Below are positions 27,301-35,300 of a DNA stretch of 64,000 bases, one piece after another (position 1 is the stretch's first letter; each line of letters opens with the position of its first letter). The position numbers and the translations under genes are program-made. Source of the DNA: Perlabentimonas sp034003245 (GTDB lineage Bacteria > Bacteroidota > Bacteroidia > Bacteroidales > Tenuifilaceae); assembly GCA_034003245.1 (NCBI GenBank), contig JAVEYY010000020.1, positions 1-64,000 of the forward strand, in the 5' to 3' direction. The notes beneath the pieces were generated by a model that was not told where the DNA came from, did no database searches, and worked only from the letters and a program-made list of their open reading frames with translations.

Positions 27301-27687
27301 TCGGAAGTGGTTGTGATGAAGCAAACCGCCCTAACCCTTGCATCGGCACATACCGAGTTAATGCCTTTCCTTGCTTCCATCGAATCGGAGTTGGAAGAGA
27401 TCGAGTTTATTTTCAATGGTCATTCGCCAAAGGCTAGCCGCGAGGAGTTGCCTCCTGCCGACATGCCATTGAACCAGCGGTTACGTGATATCGTTTATAC
27501 CCAAATCAATAGTACTTCCGATATCACTGGTACTTCAAAAATGCAATTCGATATATTAAAGGATGAGTTTCCTCCTGTGCTTGAGCGTATCAGAAAGGTT
27601 GCTGAGGAGATGATGCTGAAGGCGCGCAAAATGATGGACGAGAAGGATGCTCCCTACACAAGGGGACGCATTCCAACCTGGATGTAG
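24385..27687 (+). CDS. Exported VPS10/BNR-repeat beta-propeller protein
   Basis: This is a secreted protein of 1,100 residues with a signal peptide (1-29, ending VVVAQ). Most of the chain is a series of BNR/sortilin-like propeller blades with the Asp-box pattern SxDxGxTW, for example TVNGGKSWKN, TTDGGENWEK, SEDAGKTWRK, STNRGESWVK, TEDAGKTWRK and STDKGKTWKS. The C-terminal 300 residues contain a beta-sandwich (RFNWDLSYDNTRP) and a helical end. The family is annotated loosely as glycosyl hydrolase or VPS10-domain protein. I see no catalytic set that would prove sialidase activity, so a binding or peptidase-associated scaffold role is equally possible. It has its own 176-base upstream region and a strong terminator. 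Confidence 0.85.
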   Translation: MKQTSICLRVCISVMLALFLLSSSVVVAQKINTKPAKEEVKDSLVNSTLVSGLKFRGIGPAFTSGRIGDFAVNPNNHSEFYVAVASGHIWKTTNKGITFKPVFDNYGAYSIGCLAMDPSNSNVVWAGTGENNHQRALGYGNGVYKTVNGGKSWKNMGLKESRQIGMILIDPRNSNVVYVAAEGSAWGPGGDRGLYKTTDGGENWEKVLNVSENTGINNIICDPRNPDILYASSEQRRRHVFTKIGGGPETALYKSEDAGKTWRKLTDGLPKEHMGGMGIAISPQNPDVLYAIIEAANDAGGFFRSTNRGESWVKMSDHTSSGQYYNEIFCDPVQFDKIYSVETYSHVTVDGGKTWSVVSHKERHVDDHALWIDPNDNKHVMIGGDGGIYITYNVDEGDWNFVSNLPVTQFYRVTTDNAEPFYNVYGGTQDNNTLGGPSQNTSSGGVSSEEWIVTVGGDGFWARVDPTNPDIVYSESQYGNLVRYDKKSGERINIQPQPRKGEQTYRWNWDSPLIISPHSPSRLYFAANKVFRSDDRGNTWQVISDDLTAQIDRNTWPVMGKYWSVDAVMKDVSTSLFGTIVSLDESPVKADLIYVGTDDGVIQVTEDAGKTWRKVASFPGVPDQSYVSDVFASRFNENVVFATIRNYKRDDLKPYVLKSTDKGKTWKSISANLPENGPVHTIEQDFVKEDLLFVGTEFGAFFSINGGESWVQLKSGLPSIAVYDLAIQQRESDLVLATFGRGFYILDNYAPLRELTGEFPKVESHLFGVKDAKLFIQTSKKYGQGSTFFTAPNPEFGATFTVYLKEVPKMKKAIRQEMEKKLFKESKPIPQPTLKELEDEKREVPPYLLVTIRDVEGDVVRTITQKPSKGIQRFNWDLSYDNTRPQNANRFNPMARNRGSIYVMPGIYSVEVAMVHNGVVKPLAKPESFSVKSLNNTTLPAKSRVEMVAFQREVSKLSKAMVGAMQLTNDLKSEVVVMKQTALTLASAHTELMPFLASIESELEEIEFIFNGHSPKASREELPPADMPLNQRLRDIVYTQINSTSDITGTSKMQFDILKDEFPPVLERIRKVAEEMMLKARKMMDEKDAPYTRGRIPTWM

Positions 27688-27703
27688 TAAAATCATTTCA
27701 ATT

Positions 27704-27745
27704 AGAATAGGTGCGGTTTTTGATATAGCCGCACCTATTCTTTTT
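27704..27745. terminator. Bidirectional rho-independent terminator
   Basis: AGAATAGGTGCGG at 27704-27716 pairs perfectly with 27729-27741 over 13 bp with a 12-base loop. A T run follows on the plus strand. It lies between two convergent genes, the BNR protein (ending 27687) and the GAF kinase (ending 27823), so it probably serves mainly the former. Confidence 0.9.
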
Positions 27746-27822
27746 AGTTAAAAAAATTTCCAGTTTAGTGGCAGTAAGAAGAAATTTATGGAAAATTATT
27801 TACCCCTATTAGTTGTATGATC

Positions 27823-29229
27823 TCAAATTGATATTGGTAGTTCAACGCGCACGAGTGTGCCATTGTTTGCAACCGATTCGAATTCTATTTCGCCTCTATG
27901 CTCCTTAATTATCCGGTAGGTAATGGATAGTCCCAGGCCAGTGCCTTTTCCTGGATCCTTGGTAGTGAAAAAAGGCTCGGTAACCCGCCCAATAATTTCA
28001 TGGCTAATCCCTTTGCCACTATCATGAACCTCAATTAAAATCTTATTTTTACCAATAAGAGGAAGGGTTTTGATCCTAATTGTTCCCTTACCATCAATAG
28101 CCTGCAGTGAGTTGGTAAGGATGTTTAGAAATGCATGGTGCAAGTTTGCCACTTTGCCCTTTACTTTTGGGGTGTTTGCATCGTACTCCTTGACTATTTC
28201 CACCCTGTCGAAAATTTGATTATTAAGCATTATCAGACAGTTGTCGATAATGGAGTGTATGCAACACTCTTTGGTTGTTTCGCTGTTCTTTTGGCTAAAC
28301 TGGTTAAGGCTATTTACTATGCTCGATATCCTTTCGATACCTGATGTAATGCTGTTTAGTAGCACTGGAGCCTCATGGAATTGATTGTCGGGATTGGTAT
28401 TGAAATATTTCTCCAGACCGAGGTAGGCGCCCATAATAAAGTTTAACGGATTGTTGATTTCGTGGGCAACACCAGCGGTAAGCGTTCCAAGTGAGGCCAT
28501 CTTTTCGGCCTGAAGCAAGTGCGACTGAGTCTCCTTTAGGTGTTGAAGGGTGGCTTTAAGCTCCGAAATTTGGTTAATTATAATGTTGTTTTTTTCGTAA
28601 AGCTCGTCGTTGGCCGCTCGTAGCTCCTCTATGGCAGCGTTCAGGTCGTGTGTTTTCTCTTGCACCAATCGTTCCAGATTATCCCTGTGCTCTTTTAAAT
28701 CTTCGTGCAGCTTGGCATTCTGAATGGCCACGGCCAGCTGGTTTGCTATGGCTTGTCCGAGTTCAATCTCGTGTTGCTTGTATTTTCTGGAGCTATTGCA
28801 TGTACCTAGGATCAATACGCCAAGTACTTCATTCTTGAGTATAAACGGCAGGAAGACCAAACTTCGTAGATTCCGCATTTCCACAATGCTTCGCTCCGAG
28901 GGCGAAAGGTTGGCTGTGTGAGTATCGTCGACAACGTGGAATTTATGCGTTTCAATGGTGGCCTTGATGTGTGGATGGTCTTCGATGGCTGCTATTCTCA
29001 CCTCGCGTGGTATGCCCGGCGGTAGTTGAGGTGTGGTGGCCCCGAGGTGCACCTCCGTGTCGCTTTGCAGCAGGTAAAGTGCTGCCGACTCAATGGCCAG
29101 TAGTTCCGACATACCATCGCTGATTACCTGTAAAACATCCTCAAGCACAAGCGTGCTTATAATACTCTGATTAATTTTGATAAGGATGTTTAATTCGCGA
29201 ACACTTTCGGGAATAAACGGCTTACCCAT
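27823..29229 (-). CDS. Soluble GAF-domain sensor histidine kinase
   Basis: This is a 468-residue cytoplasmic kinase with no membrane segment. A GAF domain occupies about 12-172. A long coiled coil (about 172-240) leads to HisKA with His256 in GVAHEINNPLNF. The ATPase domain has FLNILTNSLQAI, VHDSGKGI and GKGTGLGLSITYRI. The AHEINNP class of kinase with coiled coil is shared with the PAS kinase at 43431. It is probably cotranscribed with the kinase upstream (80-base gap) but has no dedicated regulator. A 13-base palindrome CACTAAGTTAGTG at 29249-29261 lies just ahead of the start. Confidence 0.9.
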   Translation of the reverse strand: MGKPFIPESVRELNILIKINQSIISTLVLEDVLQVISDGMSELLAIESAALYLLQSDTEVHLGATTPQLPPGIPREVRIAAIEDHPHIKATIETHKFHVVDDTHTANLSPSERSIVEMRNLRSLVFLPFILKNEVLGVLILGTCNSSRKYKQHEIELGQAIANQLAVAIQNAKLHEDLKEHRDNLERLVQEKTHDLNAAIEELRAANDELYEKNNIIINQISELKATLQHLKETQSHLLQAEKMASLGTLTAGVAHEINNPLNFIMGAYLGLEKYFNTNPDNQFHEAPVLLNSITSGIERISSIVNSLNQFSQKNSETTKECCIHSIIDNCLIMLNNQIFDRVEIVKEYDANTPKVKGKVANLHHAFLNILTNSLQAIDGKGTIRIKTLPLIGKNKILIEVHDSGKGISHEIIGRVTEPFFTTKDPGKGTGLGLSITYRIIKEHRGEIEFESVANNGTLVRVELPISI

Positions 29230-29309
29230 TGTGGTGTTTTTTTATTCACACTAAGTTAGTGAAAATATTAATATTTCAACTTTAAAAACTTCGTAAGCAA
29301 TACGAAAAG

Positions 29310-31052
29310 TTAAGTAGAGAGGGGTAAAGTGAATATAAATTGACTTCCTTTACCCACTTGACTTTTAACCCAAATTCGGCCACTTTGCTTTTCAATTAGC
29401 ATTTTGCAAAGTGGTAAGCCAAGTCCCGAACCTCTTTCTCCGTCAGTTCCTCGGGTGGTGTAATTCGAGTTAGTACCCCATATTTTGATAATCATATCTT
29501 TGTCAATACCAACACCTGTATCTGTAATTGTGATTATAGCGCTATCATTATCCTTTTTTGCATCGATGGTAACCTTACCATTTTGCGAAGTAAATTTGAT
29601 GGCGTTTGAGATTAGGTTGCGAAGTATAGTTTTAAGCATGTTAACATCGGCTTTAACTTTTAAATCAATATCTACAATACAGCTAAATTGAATGTTTTTT
29701 GGTGTGTCAATAAAAACTGAAATGGAATCTTCGCAAATATTTTTTAATGAAATTGTTTCAGGCGAGTATGGTAGTTTCCCCGCTTGCGACTTCCCCCAAA
29801 GCAATAAGTCCTCTAGCAGAGTATAAGTTTTACGCGATGTGCTCCAAATAATGAATAAATACTCTTTTGTTTTGCTCAGCCCGAAGTTGTCAATTTCTTT
29901 GTAAAGTAGCTCGGAGAAGCCCATAAGCGAAGAGAATGGAGTTCTTAAATCGTGGGCAATTATTTGAAAAAACTGATCCTTGTCGGCATTTAGTTTGGTT
30001 AATTCCCTGTTTTGCTCCTTGATTCGCCTGTTAAAACGAATAAAAAAGAAAAGTATGGTAGAAGCAATCGGGATGAATATTAAGCCTAGGATTTGCCGGA
30101 ACCGAAAGTTTCTGAAAAAATATCTGATATTGCTATCGGTGTCGTAAGTAATAATGTAGGCTGCCGGAATATTCTGCATATTGTTAATGGGGATAAAGTT
30201 AACCGTGTAATATTGCCCCTTAACATTATAGTAGGTGGTGAACCGTTTGTTTTGCGCAAGATCATCTTGTATTTTAACTTTCAAGCGGCTATCAATTGTT
30301 TTAAATAGACCGCTGGAGTCAGTTTGGTAGTGGGAGAATTGTTTCTCAATGTAATAATTATCAGATAGAAGCGAAATCTCATAGTTGTCTTGTTCATCTT
30401 TAAAAACAGTTGTAAGCACCATCTCTTTTTTTATGGCTAATGTTGACTTTTTCGTTCCAAGTTGTCCTAGTTGATAGCTAATGGCTTCATAGGAGAAGCT
30501 AGTCTCTACCGTTCCAATGTGCTGTCCATTGAATGAAAGCGGGTAGACATATCTAAATCCATTATATATTTTCCCTTCCTCAAACCCCTTGGCAATCTGT
30601 TTAGTTTGGTTGCTATACTTTACAGAGTATCGATAATTGGTTAAGTCGTCGCCAAACCTTTCGGGGCGGTGAAAGCGAAGGAAACTATGGTTGTTGGGTA
30701 GATGAAAATGCAGCTGTTTAATATTTATCTGCTTTATCTGTTCGTAAGTGGGCTGTAGCATGGCGTATAGGCTGTCTCTTACTGCTTTCTTGCCGCAACT
30801 GTCGGATGAGCAGGCTTTGGCAAATTGAGCAAGGATTTTGGGTTGATTAACCACCTGGTTGAATAGAATATCGCTAACCAGATTGTATGTATTTATTGCT
30901 GAGTTAACCTTAACCTGAGCATGCTTGTTCTGTTCGGAGAGATATTGTGAAAGTTGAATGTTAAAACTTCTTACTGTTAATATGTGGAAAATCCATCCGG
31001 CAGTAACCGATATGAGTATAATGATAAGTATTGGGCTAAATCTTTTATCCAT
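29310..31052 (-). CDS. Cache-type sensor histidine kinase
   Basis: This is a 580-residue transmembrane kinase. It has an N-terminal helix (7-28), a periplasmic sensor of about 285 residues, a second helix (about 320-341), then HisKA with His367 in IIAHDLRTPF and an ATPase domain (ISNAIKF, TDTGVGI, GSGLGLPLCKMLIE). The periplasmic part has the double-Cache-3 look: KQLHFHLPNNHSFLRFHRPERFGDD followed by YPLSFNGQHIGTVE, but written here as short motifs only: LHFHLP, FLRFHRPE and GTVETSF. Cache sensors bind small organic ligands. It lies upstream of the GAF kinase on the same strand. Confidence 0.88.
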   Translation of the reverse strand: MDKRFSPILIIILISVTAGWIFHILTVRSFNIQLSQYLSEQNKHAQVKVNSAINTYNLVSDILFNQVVNQPKILAQFAKACSSDSCGKKAVRDSLYAMLQPTYEQIKQINIKQLHFHLPNNHSFLRFHRPERFGDDLTNYRYSVKYSNQTKQIAKGFEEGKIYNGFRYVYPLSFNGQHIGTVETSFSYEAISYQLGQLGTKKSTLAIKKEMVLTTVFKDEQDNYEISLLSDNYYIEKQFSHYQTDSSGLFKTIDSRLKVKIQDDLAQNKRFTTYYNVKGQYYTVNFIPINNMQNIPAAYIITYDTDSNIRYFFRNFRFRQILGLIFIPIASTILFFFIRFNRRIKEQNRELTKLNADKDQFFQIIAHDLRTPFSSLMGFSELLYKEIDNFGLSKTKEYLFIIWSTSRKTYTLLEDLLLWGKSQAGKLPYSPETISLKNICEDSISVFIDTPKNIQFSCIVDIDLKVKADVNMLKTILRNLISNAIKFTSQNGKVTIDAKKDNDSAIITITDTGVGIDKDMIIKIWGTNSNYTTRGTDGERGSGLGLPLCKMLIEKQSGRIWVKSQVGKGSQFIFTLPLST

Positions 31053-31276
31053 TTATTTCTTGAGGATAGGATGATAATAATGCTGTGAATATTCCAGTTT
31101 ATTATTGTAAACCCATGTTTTATTGCTTGTGTTTGTATAGGTCTGGCAAACTTATTTACTCAAATATATAAAAATAGCACGTATTTAAAATAGTATTTAA
31201 AGTAGTTTTTGTATAGCTATTTTGATAATAGGGTTCAATGATAATTGTTATTGTGAGAATGAATTTTTCCCTACTC

Positions 31277-31900
31277 TTAAGCAAATTTGATATTCTGTTT
31301 GCCTATTATCCAAAGGGAAAGTCCATGGACAAATGTTATGGGGAGTATCAAAACTCCAACTATTTGAATCCACAGCTCGAAGAGCAAGGTGCTATCCTGG
31401 TATGGCTTGCCATGCAATCGCGAAATAAACGCGCTGTAGGGAATCCCGTACATATTTGCAGCCATCATTACTTGAACGGCCGATAGGAAAATGCTTGCTT
31501 TAACACTACCATACTCATTTACAACAACCTCGTATGCCTCCTTTGCTGGTATGCCTCTTGAATTAGCATAATGTTGTGCGAAGAAAATGGCTTTTGCCTC
31601 TTCGGGTTTTGTAAACTTGCTATCGCCCTCTAAAAAGCTGTTTATTTCCTCATTGCTCATGCCCTGGCGAAGTGCCATTAGCGTATGCGCATATGAGCAT
31701 GCAGCGCAGCCATTTACCTCAGTTACAGCTAGCATTAATCGCTCGGTAAACTGCTTGTCAACTAACTTGCTCCTTTTGTTGCTAGCGAGTTTTACTAAAG
31801 CTCTCGGCAGGTAAATAAAGGCTACATACAGTTCACATAGATTATACTTTCGCTTGTATTCTACTCTGTTTTTTATTGATTCCGGTAGTTTAACTCTCAT
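31277..31900 (-). CDS. Carboxymuconolactone decarboxylase/AhpD-like membrane protein
   Basis: This is a 207-residue protein with an all-helical AhpD core and the redox motif CAACSYAH (Cys65, Cys68, His72), as in alkyl hydroperoxidase AhpD. Unlike most AhpD proteins it has a C-terminal hydrophobic helix (about 182-200, LWIQIVGVLILPITF) that may tether it to the membrane. The gene follows a small Cys-rich gene with a gap of 35 bases, which suggests a two-gene unit. A peroxide- or thiol-linked role is likely, but the reductant and substrate are unknown. Confidence 0.85.
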   Translation of the reverse strand: MRVKLPESIKNRVEYKRKYNLCELYVAFIYLPRALVKLASNKRSKLVDKQFTERLMLAVTEVNGCAACSYAHTLMALRQGMSNEEINSFLEGDSKFTKPEEAKAIFFAQHYANSRGIPAKEAYEVVVNEYGSVKASIFLSAVQVMMAANMYGIPYSAFISRLHGKPYQDSTLLFELWIQIVGVLILPITFVHGLSLWIIGKQNIKFA

Positions 31901-31935
31901 AAGTTTACTTTGGTTACTTCGAAAATACAGGTTGT

Positions 31936-32124
31936 TTACAGATACTTTCGTAGCTGATATTTTTGCGCAACCGACACTCTTTCATCTTCGCTAAACGACG
32001 ACATGTAGCCTTTCCAACCGGGGCAAAAGTTAATGTGCCACCTCCAGAAACGACCAGCAAATGATTTGGGTTTTGCATCGTACTTTACCCTCATGGGGCA
32101 ATTCTCACAATTCTGTTCTGCCAT
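31936..32124 (-). CDS. Small Cys-rich conserved protein (unknown function)
   Basis: This is a 62-residue protein that starts MAEQNCENCPMRVKYD at the ATG at 32122-32124; an in-frame start at 32151 would add a Lys-rich tail. Features are a CENC pair at the N-terminus, one further Cys in HINFCPGWKGY, and several Trp and Arg residues. The Cys pattern could bind a metal or cycle redox. It is directly upstream of the AhpD-like gene on the same strand. I do not know a family name for it. Confidence 0.65.
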   Translation of the reverse strand: MAEQNCENCPMRVKYDAKPKSFAGRFWRWHINFCPGWKGYMSSFSEDERVSVAQKYQLRKYL

Positions 32125-32245
32125 TTTTGTCTTTTTTTTGATGATTTGCAATTCAGTATATCTGTCTGAAAACTAGAGCAAGTTAGTAATCTTTAAGTTT
32201 CGATTTTTACTTCGATAAGTTTTTTTTGATTAAATACTAAGGCAG

Positions 32246-32290
32246 AAAACCAATCAGGTGGTATTTTATGGATACCACCTGATTGGTTTT
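32246..32290 (-). terminator. Strong hairpin terminator after the alpha-2-macroglobulin gene
   Basis: The 19-base arm AAAACCAATCAGGTGGTAT at 32246-32264 pairs perfectly with 32272-32290 around a 7-base loop. Read on the minus strand it begins with A and ends with T, 26 bases after the alpha-2-macroglobulin stop. The stem also separates that gene from the small Cys-rich gene. Confidence 0.88.
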
Positions 32291-32316
32291 ATTTGTTTTT
32301 CGGTTTTACTTGGGTT

Positions 32317-35300
32317 TTATTGTAGAGTAATCTCAACCCAGTTACCCGACCGACGGGCGTTTATTGAGTTATCGTACATGGCTTCGCACGATACTCCTGG
32401 CATGTAGTATTTACCCTCGTAGGCTGCATTAAACCTAATTAAAAATGATTTTGCTTGTCCTCGAGCCAAGTTAAAGTAGGTGTAAACCCTGTCGTCGCGG
32501 ATATCCTGATAATCGAATGGCGATGAGCGTAACGAGGCATTTTGCCCCTCGTCTAATCGGCTGGTGCGGATTTCCCAACCCGAGGGAACCACCATCGAGA
32601 GTATAAGCTGCTCCAAATCGCCTCCTGTTCCCGGATTGTATACCCGAACCTCGCAGTAGAAATCGGTTCCCTGCGAAATCTTCTCGGGCGATATTGCCGA
32701 CCCGTTCATTAGGAAAAATTTAACCTCCAGGTTCAGGTTGTTGCTCTGCTCAACTTCGTATCCACCCACAGGGGTTCCCTGTGTGATTAGTCGGGCATAT
32801 AGTATTCCCTTGCCTGTGTTCTTCACTTCAATCTTGTCGGAGCCAGCCTGAACCGGTTCAAAAGGATATTGTAGAACCGTTTGTTTCGATTGGAAATTAG
32901 ACGCTTTTTTCCCATGAATAGCTACTTGGGCGTTAACACCATCGGACGATTTGCTGGCATCCGCAAATTTGGCAAAACTCTGAAGGCTAAATGAGATCTC
33001 CTGTGTGCTCATCCAGCTATTGGAGCTAAGCCTGTTCGATAGCTGTATCAGCAGCGGGAATGCCTTGTCGAAATCGCCAAGTAGGATTAGCGTTTCGGTA
33101 ATCATTGCCAAATCCCGATACTGCGAGCCGTAGGTGTACGATTGTTCGCGATAATTCTTTACTTCGGCTGGAACGCCATTTACGAGCGAACGTGCTGCCT
33201 CGGGGTTTCCCGCAAGGATATAAGCTGCAGCTAATCGCCATTTGGCAGCAACCCCTAAATTTGCGCTTTCGCGCAGGCGGTTCATTGCACCCATATCGGC
33301 CGATTTGGCTAGGGCCAGCGTGTAAAGCCTATAGGCTTGCATCAGGTCGTTGTTGTAGTATCGACTTTGCTGATTGGGCGACCAGTTTTGCGCTACGCGC
33401 AGGGTGCTGCGTTTCCATCCATCGAGAACCGATGATGAAACGGAGTAACCCATCCTCTGCGCCTCAAGCATAAAATGTCCGGCGTAAATGCTTCCCCACT
33501 CATCGGGGTACGAGCCACCTGGCCAAAGCGATAATCCACCATCGGGCGTAACAAAATTCCTCATCGTGCCCAATGCAGCCCGCACATTTTGCTCGGCAGC
33601 TTGTTTTGTGTTGGCATCTACCTCGGCTAGCTTGCTTATGAAAAGTTGGGGAAATGCTTTTGATGTAGTTTGCTCAAGGCATCCGTGAGGATAGCCAACC
33701 AGATACCAAATCCTGTCACCAAGATTTATTGGAGGCAATGTGCTCAGCTCAATTTTCGCTTTATTGGTGCCTCTCATGCCAAACGCATTGTACTTAGCGA
33801 TCCAGCTTTCGCCAGCTTTTAGGGCCGAATCCATTACCATTGTCATGGGCGGATTGGGGTTACGGACATTGAGCTCAATCTCGTGCGATGCCTTTTCCTT
33901 GCCGCTTTCAGCAATAACTTTCAATTTGCCAACACCAAGTTGAGAGGCAACCTTAAGGTTGAATCGGATTACTTGATCGCCTACATTGTCAAATTTTATG
34001 GTTTGCTCTTTCCCTCCTTGGATTTTGAGCAGATCATTTGCCTCAACACGAACCTTTACCTGTTTCACATTCTGATCCATTGCAAAAACGGTAACTGGGA
34101 GCACAACCTCCTCCTCGGGGCCAAGCACGCGGGGTAGTGTTGCTAAAACCATAAGGGGTTTGCGCACTGGAACCGTTTTTTCGGCTGAGCCATAAGCTCC
34201 CTCTTTGGCTGCAACGGCCATTAATCGTACTGAACCAACGTAGTTGGGCATGGTAAAGTCGATTCGCTTACTCTTTCCCTTTTCCACTTCAAATGGGCCA
34301 AAATACCTTACAACCGGTTTAAACCGGTTTGCGGTTTGGTCGCCCGATCCGGTGGCTTCATCGTCGCCACCAATGGAGATAATCCGCTGCATCTTTCCTG
34401 CTGAAGCGCCCATCACCAGCTCGTAAAGATCCCAGGTGCGAACGCCCAGTGCCTCGCGGGCGTAGAAACTTTTCCATGGGTCTGGGGTGCGAAATCGGGT
34501 TAGATCGAGGAGCCCATCATCAACCATTGCCAGGTTAAAAGCCATGGGTTTTCCATCTTTCTCTGTCACCGTTATCGACACTTTCTGCTCTGGTTCAATT
34601 ACATCGGGCATGGCGATAACAGGTGTAAGATGAGTTAGGGGATTCTCAACGCCAATGGGCGTAATTCCATACATTCTGATGGGTAGGTCGTTGGCGGTTT
34701 GGCCATGAGGTTGAATCAGCATGGCACTAATAAACACGTTGGGTGCCATATCGGCCGAGGCCAGGAATGAGAACTGGGTCTCACCTGCTTTGGCATTTAT
34801 CCAATGGCTTTGTAGCACTTTTATTCCGTTTTCGATGGTGAGGAATATTTTACCGCCTTCGGAGCTGGGAATGGTTGTCGTTACGGTTTCGCCCACGTTG
34901 TATCGTTCCTTGTCGGTGGCAAATACCAGCATAGTGCTGGCTTCGGGTGTCGATTTGCGATCGCGCGAAACCCACCCCGGCCAATCGAAGTAAACAACTG
35001 TCCCTGCTGCGTGGCCTCCGTCGTCATCGGAAACACGAATAAGGAAACGGCCCCATTCGGGGTTGTTGATCCTAAGGTTATACTTGGCCTCGCCTTTGGT
35101 GTTTGTGGTTACCGTTCCCTTGCTTACTGGACGATTGTAGCTGCTCGACACGTAGTTCGATAGATCCTCGCTGCCTCTGTGCCACCACCAGCGCCAGTCA
35201 ATTTTGTAAACCTCAACGTTGAGGTTTTGTTTCGATACGGGTTTTCCTTCGGAGCTGATAAGTACAATATCTACTACATGCGTGGTGTCGGTGAGATAGG

